Assembly (NCBI RefSeq): GCF_001267885.1
Contig: NZ_CP012382.1
Location: 2,343,001-2,407,000 of the forward strand
Direction of reading: 5' to 3'
Length of the DNA stretch: 64,000 nucleotides
From: Streptomyces ambofaciens ATCC 23877
Lineage (GTDB): Bacteria > Actinomycetota > Actinomycetes > Streptomycetales > Streptomycetaceae
The number at the start of each line of letters is the position of its first letter. The first letter of the stretch is position 1. The notes below the pieces were generated by a model, which saw only the letters and a program-made list of their open reading frames with translations, did not search any database and was not told the origin of the DNA. A program made the position numbers and the translations under genes. Shown piece by piece: positions 17,548 to 25,588 of this stretch.

Positions 17548-18147
17548 GTGTTCCGTAGCCGTGCCAAGGATGAGAAGGCCCAGAGCGCCGTCAGCGCGCC
17601 GGTGACCGACTCCAATCAGCCCCGCGACCCGCAGGCCCCGAAGGGCAGGCCGACGCCCAAGCGCAGTGCGGCCCAGTCCCAGCGCCGCAGCGTCGCCCAA
17701 ACGCCGATGACGCGCAAGGACGCCGCCAAGCGCCAGCGTGAGGAACGCCGGACCGCGATGGCGCGGCAGCGCGAAGCCCTGGCCAAGGGCGACGAGCGGT
17801 ACCTGCCGGCCCGCGACAAGGGTCCGGTCCGCAAGTTCGCGCGCGACTTCATCGACTCGCGGTTCAACGTCGCGGAGTACTTCCTGCCGATGGCGGTGGT
17901 CATCCTCGTGCTGAGCATGATCCGGGTCGCCTCGCTGCAGAACGTCGCGCTGCTGTTGTGGCTGGTCGTGATCGTGCTGATCGTGCTGGACTCGATCGTC
18001 ACCGGCTTCCGGCTGAAGAAGCGGCTCGCCGAGCGCTTCCCCGACGACCGCAAGCGCGGCGCGGTCGCCTACGCCCTGATGCGCTCCCTCCAGATGCGCC
18101 GGCTCCGGCTGCCCAAGCCCCAGGTCAAGCGCGGGGAGCGGCCCTGA
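17548..18147 (+). CDS. DUF3043 membrane protein
   Basis: The first 100 residues are strongly basic and hydrophilic (PKRSAAQSQRR, TRKDAAKRQREERRTAMARQRE). Two membrane helices follow (about residues 115-131 and 134-153), then a basic cytosolic tail ending QMRRLRLPKPQVK. This is the DUF3043 layout; no function is known to me. The GTG at 17548 follows TACCCT (17534-17539) by eight bases, suggesting a leaderless transcript. An upstream in-frame TTG at 17539 would overlap that -10 and was rejected. Its stop overlaps the next gene's start. Confidence 0.85.
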   Translation: MFRSRAKDEKAQSAVSAPVTDSNQPRDPQAPKGRPTPKRSAAQSQRRSVAQTPMTRKDAAKRQREERRTAMARQREALAKGDERYLPARDKGPVRKFARDFIDSRFNVAEYFLPMAVVILVLSMIRVASLQNVALLLWLVVIVLIVLDSIVTGFRLKKRLAERFPDDRKRGAVAYALMRSLQMRRLRLPKPQVKRGERP

Positions 18148-18962
18148 GCACGACGCCGTTCGCCGGCGGCGCCGCCGACGCCTGGCTCGGCAGCCTGGGC
18201 GGTCTGCGGGACGTCGTACGGCAGGAGCTGGTGGCCCGGCAGCTCGACGAGCAGATAGCCGGCCGCTTCCCGGTCGGCAGGCGGCTGCGGGTGCTCGACG
18301 TCGGCATGGGCCGGGGCGCCCAGTCGCTGCGGCTGGCACGGGCCGGGCACCAGGTGACCGGCCTGGAGCGGGACGCCGTGATGATCGCCGCGGCACGCGA
18401 GGCCCTGGCCGGTCAGCCCGAGGGCATCCGGGAGCGGATGCGGATCATCGAGGGCGACGGCCGGGACACCGGCGTGCACTTCCTGCCGGGCAGCTTCGAC
18501 GTGGTGCTGTGCCACGGCGTGCTCATGTACGTCGAGGAGCCCGACCCGCTGCTCGCGGGGCTGGCCCGGATGCTCGCCCCGGGCGGCCTGCTGTCGCTCC
18601 TGGCACGCAACGGCGACGCGCTCGCCATGCGCCCCGGCCTGTTCGGCGAGTGGTCGGGCGCGCTGGCCGCCTTCGACACCGGCCACCTGCTGCCCCGGTC
18701 CCGGACCGAGTCGGACGGGGTGGCGCCCGCCCGCCCGGGCGTCCGCGCGGACCGGCTGGCGACGCTGACGGCGAAGCTCGCGGGCATCGGCGCCCCGCTG
18801 CACACCTGGTACGGCGTCCGGGTCTTCACGGACACGGCGCCCGACGGCGCCCCGGTCCCGGACGATCTCGACACGCTGCTGGCCGTCGAGGACCGGGCGG
18901 GCCGGACCGACCCGTACCGCGGCGTCGCGGCACTGCTGCACCTGTGCGGGGTGCGGGGCTAG
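18144..18962 (+). CDS. SAM-dependent methyltransferase, probable CTG start
   Basis: This is a class I methyltransferase of about 272 residues. Motif I is RVLDVGMGRGAQS, followed by the acidic end of the second strand (GLERD) and DVVLCHGVLMYVEEPDPLL. The substrate is unknown; the fold is of the small-molecule type rather than DNA or rRNA-specific. The only start giving a full N-terminus is CTG at 18144, which overlaps the previous stop as CTGA and has GGGGAG five bases upstream. The next in-frame GTG would remove a conserved-looking N-terminal segment. Translational coupling to DUF3043 is therefore likely. Confidence 0.8.
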   Translation: MSTTPFAGGAADAWLGSLGGLRDVVRQELVARQLDEQIAGRFPVGRRLRVLDVGMGRGAQSLRLARAGHQVTGLERDAVMIAAAREALAGQPEGIRERMRIIEGDGRDTGVHFLPGSFDVVLCHGVLMYVEEPDPLLAGLARMLAPGGLLSLLARNGDALAMRPGLFGEWSGALAAFDTGHLLPRSRTESDGVAPARPGVRADRLATLTAKLAGIGAPLHTWYGVRVFTDTAPDGAPVPDDLDTLLAVEDRAGRTDPYRGVAALLHLCGVRG

Positions 18963-19054
18963 CTCCGACGCTCTCCGTCGTCGCGCGGCGGGCCCGGCGC
19001 CCGTTCGGGCGTTCACCGGGAGCCGGTGGTCCGGCGCGCGGTGAGACTCGGGGC

Positions 19055-20125
19055 ATGGACGCTTCCCGTACCCGTGCGCCACGGCTGTTCGGCCCGGCCG
19101 CCGCGGTGGCCTGCTCCCTGCTGTTCGTCGCCGGCTGCTCCGGTCCGGGCGCCGGTGCGGGGCGGGAGGGCGACACGGCACAGGCCGCCGCGCCGCTCGC
19201 GGCCAACGCTCTGCAGAGCGACTACCAGCGGGTGATCAACGACGTGCTCCCGTCGGTCGTGCAGATCCAGGCGGGCGACTCCCTGGGGTCCGGGGTCGTG
19301 TACGACGGCAAGGGACACGTCGTCACGAACGCGCACGTGGTCGGGGACAACAGGTCCTTCCGGGTGACGACCGCCCGGACCGAGGACACCCTCGCCGCCG
19401 AGCTGGTCTCCTCCTACCCCGAGCAGGACCTCGCCGTCATCAGGCTGGACCGGGTGCCCGACGGCGTCAAGGCGGCCCGCTTCGGGGACTCCGCGAAGGT
19501 CGAGGCCGGGCAGATCGTGCTGGCCATGGGCTCGCCGCTCGGCCTGTCCTCCAGCGTGACGCAGGGGATCGTGTCGGGGACCGGACGGACCGTCACCGAG
19601 GGCCGGTCCGGCGGCGGTACGGGCGCGACCATCGGCAACATGGTGCAGACGTCCGCCGCCATCAATCCCGGCAACAGCGGTGGCGCCCTGGTGAACCTCG
19701 ACGGCCAGGTCGTCGGCATCCCGACGCTCGCCGCCACCGACCCGGGCCTCGGCGACAGCGCGGCGCCCGGTATCGGGTTCGCCATCCCGGCGTCGATGGT
19801 GCGGACGGTCGCCGACCAGATCGTCGCGGACGGGCGGGTGACCGACTCGGGCCGGGCCGCGCTCGGGGTCACCGCCCGTACGGTCGTCGACGACGCCAAC
19901 CGGCCCGCGGGCGTGGCCGTCGTCGAGGTGAGTGACGGCGGAGCGGCCGACGAGGCGGGGCTTCGCCCCGGGGACGTCATCGTCCGGCTCGGCGACACGG
20001 ACATCACCACGATCACCTCGCTGGCCGAGGCGCTGGCGTCGATGCGGCCGGGCGACCGGGTGAAGGTGACGTACACCCGCGACGGCGACGAGCGCACCGC
20101 CGAGGTGACGCTGGGCGAGCAGTGA
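19055..20125 (+). CDS. HtrA/DegP-like PDZ serine protease, lipoprotein
   Basis: The protein has 356 residues. A signal peptide ends in the lipobox V-A-G-C near residue 28. A trypsin-like domain follows, with the triad His in VVTNAHVVG, Asp in EQDLAVIRL and Ser in INPGNSGGALV. A single PDZ domain occupies about residues 265-350 (ALGVTART, GLRPGDVIVRLGD). Family members degrade or process misfolded extracytoplasmic proteins. It lies 92 bases after the methyltransferase on the same strand, with its own short upstream region. It ends at a hairpin facing a convergent small gene. Confidence 0.92.
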   Translation: MDASRTRAPRLFGPAAAVACSLLFVAGCSGPGAGAGREGDTAQAAAPLAANALQSDYQRVINDVLPSVVQIQAGDSLGSGVVYDGKGHVVTNAHVVGDNRSFRVTTARTEDTLAAELVSSYPEQDLAVIRLDRVPDGVKAARFGDSAKVEAGQIVLAMGSPLGLSSSVTQGIVSGTGRTVTEGRSGGGTGATIGNMVQTSAAINPGNSGGALVNLDGQVVGIPTLAATDPGLGDSAAPGIGFAIPASMVRTVADQIVADGRVTDSGRAALGVTARTVVDDANRPAGVAVVEVSDGGAADEAGLRPGDVIVRLGDTDITTITSLAEALASMRPGDRVKVTYTRDGDERTAEVTLGEQ

Positions 20126-20130
20126 CGGGA

Positions 20131-20161
20131 GCGGGGCCGGTCCGGTCGTGCCCGGCCCCGC
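20131..20161. terminator. Hairpin between convergent genes
   Basis: GCGGGGCCGG (20131-20140) pairs with CCGGCCCCGC (20152-20161) around an 11-base loop, between the protease stop and the 72-residue gene's stop. Confidence 0.65.
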
Positions 20162-20168
20162 CGGCCCG

Positions 20169-20387
20169 TCAGGCCTCGGCGTCCTCCGCGTGCAGACTCA
20201 TCGGGCCGTAGATCTCGGTGGAGTCCTCGAACAGCCGAACCTGGTCGGTGCCGCCCTCCTTGAGGTCCTTCCAGTACTCACCGATCCAGGACTCGGCGTC
20301 CCCTTGCGTGGTGAACTCCTCGGGCTGCACCGCGGGCTGGACCTCCGTCCCGCCGGCCGTCTCGAACCGCCACGTCCATGCCGCCAT
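20169..20387 (-). CDS. Conserved-type small acidic protein (72 aa)
   Basis: I do not know a function for this protein. It begins MAAWTWRFETAGG and is rich in Glu, Asp and Trp, with no membrane or signal segment. The middle (FTTQGDAESWIGEYWKDL) looks like one amphipathic helix, and the end (VRLFEDSTEIYGPMSL) like beta strands. Codon use is typical of the genome. The ATG at 20387 starts just downstream of a gap facing cobU. The residue pattern W..R.E..G suggests a small folded domain that I believe recurs across actinobacteria, but I cannot name it. Confidence 0.75.
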   Translation of the reverse strand: MAAWTWRFETAGGTEVQPAVQPEEFTTQGDAESWIGEYWKDLKEGGTDQVRLFEDSTEIYGPMSLHAEDAEA

Positions 20388-20570
20388 GTACGCCTCCAAG
20401 ATGTGAGCACATGCAGAGCGGAAGCCGGATCTTGGTCCGGCCTCCGCCCGCAGCCTATGCGGTGAGCCGGGCGCGCCGCGGGCGACCCGGGGACACAGGC
20501 CGGGGCGGCCCGCGCTCCTCAGGGGGGTCTCGGGCGCGCACGTCGCCGGGTCACCGGGGAAAATCGGTGC

Positions 20571-21770
20571 GTGGACGTGACTCTGCTCGGCACCGGTGCC
20601 CCCGCGGGACTGCCCCGCCCCGACTGTCCCTGCGCGGCGTGTGCCGCGGCGCAGGGCGAGAACGCGCGCGCGGCGACCTCGCTGCTGGTGGACGGGGCGA
20701 TGCTGCTCGACCTGACGCCGGGCGCCGCGTTCGCCGCCGCGCGTGCCGGGCACTCCCTGACCGGCGTACGGCAGGTGCTGCTGTCGCACCCGCACGACGG
20801 GCCCGCCGTGGAGGTGCCGGCGGGGCTGCCGCAGCCGGGTCGGGTGCCGGACGGGCGGGAGCTGGCGCTGCTGACCGGGCACCGGGTGCGGGCGGTGGCG
20901 ATGGACTCGCCGGGCACCGGGTACGCGGTGACCGGCCCCGACGGACAGCGGCTGCTGTACCTGCCGCCGGGCGGGGCGCCGGCCGGTCTGGAGGAGTCCG
21001 CCGAGTCCTACGACATGGTCCTCGCGGACGTCGTGGGGCGGCCGGACGCGCTGGCCAGGCTGCGGGCGGCGGGCGCCGCGGGACCGACGACGGACGTGGT
21101 CGCCGTCCACCTGGACCACGACGTGCCGCCGGGCCGGGAACTGGCGCGGCGGCTCGCGGCGGCCGGGGCGCGGGCCGTGCCGGACGGGACGACGCTGGCG
21201 GTGGGCGCCTACGAGGACGTGCCCGACGTGCCGCGGCGCACCCTGGTCCTGGGCGGTGCCCGGTCGGGGAAGTCGGTGGAGGCGGAGCGGCGCCTGGAAG
21301 CCTTCCCGGACGTGCTCTACGTGGCGACCGGGGGTTCCCGCAACGGGGACACCGAGTGGGCGGCGCGGGTCTGCGCGCACCGCGAGCGGCGGCCGGGGTC
21401 CTGGCGGACCGTCGAGACGTGCGACCTGGTGCCGCTGCTGAAGGACGACGGTCCGGCGCTGCTCGTGGACTGCCTGTCCCTGTGGCTGACGGACGCGATG
21501 GACGCCGTCGGGGCGTGGGACGACGCGGAGTGGGCCGACGGCGGCGAACGGGCCCTCAGGGACCGGGTGCACGAGCTGACGGAGGCGGTCCGCGCCACCC
21601 GCCGCACGGTCGTCGCGGTGTCGAACGAGGTCGGCTCGGGCATCGTCCCGGCCACCGCGTCGGGACGCCGCTACCGGGACGAACTCGGGCGGCTGAACGC
21701 GGCCTTCGCGGCCGAGTGCGAGCAGGTGCTGCTGGTGGTGGCGGGCCAGGCGCTGGTGCTACGGGGCTGA
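20571..21770 (+). CDS. cobU: Adenosylcobinamide kinase/guanylyltransferase fused to a metallo-beta-lactamase-like domain
   Basis: Residues from about 222 to 399 are CobU/CobP, with P-loop LVLGGARSGKS near 225, WRTVETCDL, LLVDCLSLWLTDAM and NEVGSGIVPATASGRRYRDELG. It phosphorylates adenosylcobinamide and adds GMP, giving AdoCbi-GDP for CobS. Residues 1-215 resemble a metallo-beta-lactamase fold (LLGTGAPAGLPRPDCPCAACAAA, then LLSHPHDGPA). The usual HxHxDH is degraded to HPHDGP, so hydrolase activity is doubtful. The GTG at 20571 follows GAAAAT by six bases, suggesting a leaderless mRNA. Its 3' end overlaps the convergent methyltransferase by 12 bases. cobT and cobS lie just downstream. Confidence 0.9.
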   Translation: MDVTLLGTGAPAGLPRPDCPCAACAAAQGENARAATSLLVDGAMLLDLTPGAAFAAARAGHSLTGVRQVLLSHPHDGPAVEVPAGLPQPGRVPDGRELALLTGHRVRAVAMDSPGTGYAVTGPDGQRLLYLPPGGAPAGLEESAESYDMVLADVVGRPDALARLRAAGAAGPTTDVVAVHLDHDVPPGRELARRLAAAGARAVPDGTTLAVGAYEDVPDVPRRTLVLGGARSGKSVEAERRLEAFPDVLYVATGGSRNGDTEWAARVCAHRERRPGSWRTVETCDLVPLLKDDGPALLVDCLSLWLTDAMDAVGAWDDAEWADGGERALRDRVHELTEAVRATRRTVVAVSNEVGSGIVPATASGRRYRDELGRLNAAFAAECEQVLLVVAGQALVLRG

Positions 21771-22517
21771 GGCGTCCTTGCGCGCGATGACCCGGTGGGC
21801 CCGGGCGCCGGTGAGCACCGTGCAGCCCCGGGCCGCCAGTTCGGCGCGCAGGTCCGCCGGGTGCGGGGCACCGGGCGGGAGGGCGAGCAGCCGGCGCGGG
21901 TCCGTCACGTCGACGAGCAGATGGCCGCCGGGGCGGAGCACGTGGAGGGCGGCGCGCAGTTCGGCGCGCGGGTCCGGGACGCGTTCCAGCTGCTGGAAGA
22001 GGCTCACCACGTCGTAGCGGGCCCGCAGGCGGGCCGCGATGTGCGGGTCCGTCAGACGGCCGACGAACGCCTCCTCGACGCGCTCGACCGCGCGGGCGCG
22101 CAGGACGCGGTGGGTGGGGTCCAGGCCGTCGAAGGACGTGTACGGGAAGTGGGCGCGCGCGGCGTGCGGGAAGTCGGCGTCGCCGGTGCCCACGTCGAGC
22201 CAGCTCTCCGGCTCGGGGCAGCGGCGGAGCAGTGCCCGGGCGGCCAGGCCGTGGCGCAGCCGCACGCCGGCCCGGACCAGCGGGTGGTCCGGGCGGCCGG
22301 CCGCGAGTGCGGGGTTGTGGAAGGTGTGCCGGCAGTCCCGGCACCGGTCGAGGACGGACCGGCCGGGCGCGGCCCGCCGGGGGTCCGCGCCGCGGGTGCG
22401 GGTGCGCAGCCGCCGCGAGCCGCACCAGGGGCAGTCCCCGCGGTGCGGCCCGTACCGGGGCACGGGCGGCACCAGGGGCACGGGGGGCGGCGTCGAGGGG
22501 ACGGGGGGTGCGGACAC
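21759..22517 (-). CDS. SAM-dependent methyltransferase with N-terminal zinc ribbon
   Basis: The protein is 252 residues from the GTG at 22517, which has GGGAGC about seven bases upstream. A Pro/Val-rich N-terminus leads to a probable zinc ribbon (CPWCGSRRLRTR ... DRCRDCRHTFHNP). A class I methyltransferase core follows, with SWLDVGTGDADFPH, FDGLDP, YDVVSLFQQLERVPDP and HVLRPGGHLLVDV. This layout is common in uncharacterised methyltransferases that act on small molecules or sugars. It lies inside the cobalamin cluster but on the opposite strand, overlapping cobU by 12 bases tail to tail. A role in corrinoid metabolism is possible but unsupported. Confidence 0.8.
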   Translation of the reverse strand: MSAPPVPSTPPPVPLVPPVPRYGPHRGDCPWCGSRRLRTRTRGADPRRAAPGRSVLDRCRDCRHTFHNPALAAGRPDHPLVRAGVRLRHGLAARALLRRCPEPESWLDVGTGDADFPHAARAHFPYTSFDGLDPTHRVLRARAVERVEEAFVGRLTDPHIAARLRARYDVVSLFQQLERVPDPRAELRAALHVLRPGGHLLVDVTDPRRLLALPPGAPHPADLRAELAARGCTVLTGARAHRVIARKDASAP

Positions 22518-22665
22518 GGGCGGCTCCCGACGCGAGAGAGGGACGTACGACAAACCAGGCAAAACGTTACGTAGGTGATCGCGATCCGGAGCGCAACGAC
22601 GCCGCCCGGGCGCGGTGCGGACAGGCCCGCCGTGGTGTTCGACCGGGGCCGGTACTGTTCGGCGA

Positions 22666-23841
22666 ATGAGCTCGCTGAATCTCGACGACTTCACCGATCT
22701 GATCGAGCGGCCCGACGGCGGGGTGCGCCGCGACGCCGAGGCACGCCGGGAGCGTCAGGTCGTCCCGCCCGGATCGCTGGGCCGCCTGGACGAACTGGGC
22801 GAGTGGCTGGCCGCGGCGCAGTCCGCCGTACCGGTGCGGCCGGTCGACCGGCCCCGGGTGGTGCTCTTCGCCGGTGACCACAGGATCGCCGAGCTGGGCG
22901 TCTCGGCGCGGCCCGCGGGCGGTGCGGGTGAGCTGGTGCGCGAGGTGCTGGAGGGCGGCCGGCCCGTGTCCGTGCTCGCCCGGCGGCTGGGTGTGCCGGT
23001 GCGGGTCGTCGACATGGCCCTGGACTGCGACCCGCAGACGCTCCCGGCCGAGGTCGTACGGCATCGGGTGCGGCGCGGCGGCGGGCGCATCGACGTCGAG
23101 GACGCGCTGACCCCCGAGGAGGCGGAGGCCGCTTTCCGGGCCGGGATGGCGGTGGCCGACGAGGAGGCCGACTCCGGCACGGATCTCGTGGTGCTCGGCG
23201 ACGTGAGCGTGGGCGGGACCACGGCGGCGGGCGTGCTGGTGGCCGCGCTGTGCGGGACCGACGCGTCGGTGGTCACCGGGCGGGGCGGGCTGGCCATCGA
23301 CGACCTGGCCTGGATGCGCAAGTGCGCGGCGACCCGCGACGCGCTGCGCCGGGCCCGGCCGGTGCTCGGGGACCAGTTGCGGTTGCTCGCGACGGTGGGC
23401 GGCGCGGACCTCGCCGCGATGACGGGGTTCCTGCTGCAGAGCGCGGTGCGCAAGATGCCGGTGATCCTGGACGGCGTCGTGACGGCCGCGTGCGCGCTGG
23501 TCGGGCAGCGGGTCGCCTTCCGGGCCCCCGACTGGTGGCTGGCCGCGCACGACAGCGGGGAGCCGGGCCAGGCCAAGGCGCTGGACCGGATGGCCCTGGA
23601 GCCGCTGCTCACCCAGGGCGTGACCGTCGGGGAGGGCGCGGGCGGCCTGCTGGCCCTCCCCCTGGTCCAGGCCGCGGCGGCACTGGCCGCGGAACTGCCG
23701 GAGCGGCCGAAGGCGTCGGAGAGGTCCGAAGGCTCCGTGGACTCCGCGGGTTCCGAGAACTCCGAGAACTCCGAGGACTCCGAGGACTCCGAGGACTCCG
23801 AGGACTCCGAGAACACGGACTCCGCCGAGGAGAAGGCGTAA
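22666..23841 (+). CDS. cobT: Nicotinate-nucleotide--dimethylbenzimidazole phosphoribosyltransferase
   Basis: CobT activates the lower ligand base of cobalamin by transferring phosphoribose from nicotinate mononucleotide. Family motifs include PPGSLGRLDELG near residue 34, VVLFAGDHRIAELGVS, GDVSVGGTTAAGVLVAAL, MTGFLLQSAVRKMPVILDGVV and the catalytic Glu region VTVGEGAGGLLALPL. From about residue 345 the chain is an acidic, low-complexity tail (SEN/SED repeats from seven 9-base units, residues 363-383) outside the normal fold, so the protein is longer (391) than the usual ~350. The ATG at 22666 follows TACTGT by seven bases, suggesting a leaderless transcript. Confidence 0.94.
   Translation: MSSLNLDDFTDLIERPDGGVRRDAEARRERQVVPPGSLGRLDELGEWLAAAQSAVPVRPVDRPRVVLFAGDHRIAELGVSARPAGGAGELVREVLEGGRPVSVLARRLGVPVRVVDMALDCDPQTLPAEVVRHRVRRGGGRIDVEDALTPEEAEAAFRAGMAVADEEADSGTDLVVLGDVSVGGTTAAGVLVAALCGTDASVVTGRGGLAIDDLAWMRKCAATRDALRRARPVLGDQLRLLATVGGADLAAMTGFLLQSAVRKMPVILDGVVTAACALVGQRVAFRAPDWWLAAHDSGEPGQAKALDRMALEPLLTQGVTVGEGAGGLLALPLVQAAAALAAELPERPKASERSEGSVDSAGSENSENSEDSEDSEDSEDSENTDSAEEKA
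23752..23814 (+). repeat. Seven 9-bp tandem repeats inside the cobT 3' end
   Basis: TCCGAGAAC or TCCGAGGAC is repeated seven times without interruption, encoding Ser-Glu-Asn and Ser-Glu-Asp triplets. Units are multiples of three, so copy-number change would alter length without a frameshift. Confidence 0.9.
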
Positions 23842-23971
23842 CGGCACGACGCGGGAGCGACGCGGACCGTCGGCCGCCCGCGGCGGGAAGCGGCCGTGAC
23901 GGGGGGTGTCCGCCCGCGGCGGTCGGCGCGTCCGCCCGCCGTGGACCCCGCACCCGCGCCCGCGGGTGCCG

Positions 23972-24724
23972 TCACCGCCGGTCCGGCACCGGGTCCGGGC
24001 GTCCCCCGATCCAGTCCTGGACGGCGCGGCTGGGACCGGCCCAGCGGCGGTCGTGGCGGTAGGCGCGCAGCCGGGACTTGGCGCGGGCGCGCGGACGGCT
24101 GCCGTAGAAGCGGCGGGCCCACGCGGAGCCGGGCCGGGCCAGACGGACCGCGCCGACCAGCGCGACGAGGGGGACGATCACGCCGAAGAGCGCGAGGCGG
24201 CCCTTGCCCTTGGCGAGGGCGAGGAGCGAGAAGAAGAAGTTCCCGGCGACGGTCGCGATGACGTTGGCCCGGTCCTGTCTCTCGTCCGGGGACAGACCGT
24301 CGACGCCGAACGGCGTGAACCCGGCGAGCACCAGCCCGACCAGGGCCGCGGTGACCACCACGACCTCCACGCTCTTGCGGCCGGCCTCGGTCCAGTACAC
24401 GTCGTCGAGGTGCAGGATGAGCGCGAACTCGTCCAGGACGAGCCCCGCCCCGACGCCGAAGACCACCGCGGCCACGGCGGAGCCGAAGCCGTGCCGGCCC
24501 CCCGCAACCGCGGCGAACCCGCCGACGACGGTGAGGACGATCCCCGGGACGACGTGGTGGATGTGCACCCCGCCCGCCCGGACGTTGCCGAAGGGGCCCT
24601 TGCCGGCCCGGATGAGGCGGGTGACGACCCGGGTGATCACGAACGTCAGGACGAAGGCCCCCAGGGCGAGGAGCAGCGGCAGCTTGCCCGGTTCCATGAT
24701 GTTGCGCTGCCACCAATCTCCCAT
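23972..24724 (-). CDS. Integral membrane protein of unknown function
   Basis: The protein has 250 residues with about six hydrophobic helices. It carries the striking motif GGVHIHHVVPGIV after the first helix, and DEFALILHLDDVYW. Histidines and acidic residues at membrane edges hint at metal or proton binding, but no function is known to me. The C-terminal 45 residues are Arg-rich and cytosolic. The ATG at 24724 follows TAAAGT on the minus strand by six bases, so the mRNA is probably leaderless. It is divergent from cobS and convergent with cobT. Presence inside the cobalamin cluster could mean a corrinoid or cobalt link, but that is guesswork. Confidence 0.8.
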   Translation of the reverse strand: MGDWWQRNIMEPGKLPLLLALGAFVLTFVITRVVTRLIRAGKGPFGNVRAGGVHIHHVVPGIVLTVVGGFAAVAGGRHGFGSAVAAVVFGVGAGLVLDEFALILHLDDVYWTEAGRKSVEVVVVTAALVGLVLAGFTPFGVDGLSPDERQDRANVIATVAGNFFFSLLALAKGKGRLALFGVIVPLVALVGAVRLARPGSAWARRFYGSRPRARAKSRLRAYRHDRRWAGPSRAVQDWIGGRPDPVPDRR

Positions 24725-24784
24725 ATGCGCACTTTATCCCCACGGGCCGTCGGTGCCCTGGTGACCGCCGGGTAGTCTGCGCCG

Positions 24785-25570
24785 GTGCTCAGGACGCCCC
24801 TCTCCCCCGACGGTCTCCGCTTCGCCTTCGGCACGCTCACCGTGTTCCCGGTCGAGGTGACCCGCTGGGACCGCGAGGCCGCACGCGGCGGCATGCTGTG
24901 CGCGCCGCTGGCCGGACTGGCCGTCGGCCTCGCCGCCGCGGCCGCCGGGCTGCTGCTGCTGTTCCTGGGCGCGGGCAGCCTGCTCGCCGCCGTCGCCACG
25001 GCCGCCGTACCCGCCGTGCTCACGCGCGGGCTGCATCTGGACGGGCTGGCCGACACCGCGGACGGACTGGGCAGCGGGAAGCCCGCCGAGGACGCGCTGC
25101 GGATCATGAAGCAGTCGGACATCGGGCCGTTCGGCGTGCTCGCCCTCGTGTTCGTGCTGTTCGCCCAGGTGGCCGCGCTGGCGCAGGCCTACGACGGCTC
25201 CTGGGCCCGGGGGGCGCTCGCCGCCGTGGTCTCGGCGACGGCCGCCCGGCTGGCGCTGACGCTCGCCGCCCGGGCCGGGGTGCCGGCCGCGCGCCCGGAG
25301 GGGCTCGGCGCGGCGGTCGCCGGGGTGGTCCCGGTGGGAGCCGCGCTGGCGACCGCCGCCGTCGTCACGGCGGCCGGCGCGGTGGCGGGCGCCTTCGGCG
25401 GGCCGTACGACGCGGTCCGTACGGCACTCGCCGTGCTGTGCGCCGCCGCCGCCGCGGAACTGCTGCTGCGGCACTGCGTCCGCCGGTTCGGCGGCGTCAC
25501 CGGTGACGTCTTCGGCGGGGTCGCGGAGACGGCGGCCACCGCCTCGCTGGTCGTGCTGGTCCTCGGCTGA
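24785..25570 (+). CDS. cobS: Adenosylcobinamide-GDP ribazoletransferase (cobalamin synthase)
   Basis: CobS joins AdoCbi-GDP with alpha-ribazole, the last assembly step of cobalamin, at the membrane. The protein has 261 residues with the diagnostic RGLHLDGLADTADGLGSG motif (about 82-98) followed by MKQSDIGPFGV, and about seven hydrophobic helices. The GTG at 24785 comes six bases after TAGTCT (24773-24778), a leaderless arrangement. With cobU and cobT it completes the nucleotide-loop pathway in this 5-kb stretch. No cobalamin riboswitch was seen upstream of any of the three. Confidence 0.94.
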   Translation: MLRTPLSPDGLRFAFGTLTVFPVEVTRWDREAARGGMLCAPLAGLAVGLAAAAAGLLLLFLGAGSLLAAVATAAVPAVLTRGLHLDGLADTADGLGSGKPAEDALRIMKQSDIGPFGVLALVFVLFAQVAALAQAYDGSWARGALAAVVSATAARLALTLAARAGVPAARPEGLGAAVAGVVPVGAALATAAVVTAAGAVAGAFGGPYDAVRTALAVLCAAAAAELLLRHCVRRFGGVTGDVFGGVAETAATASLVVLVLG

Positions 25571-25588
25571 TCCCCCGCACGGGCGGCC

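Noticed and set aside
22518..22665. Cobalamin riboswitch upstream of cobT
   Set aside because: I looked for the conserved cobalamin-box core and stem arrangement ahead of cobT, cobU and cobS. None was visible, and the starts look leaderless.
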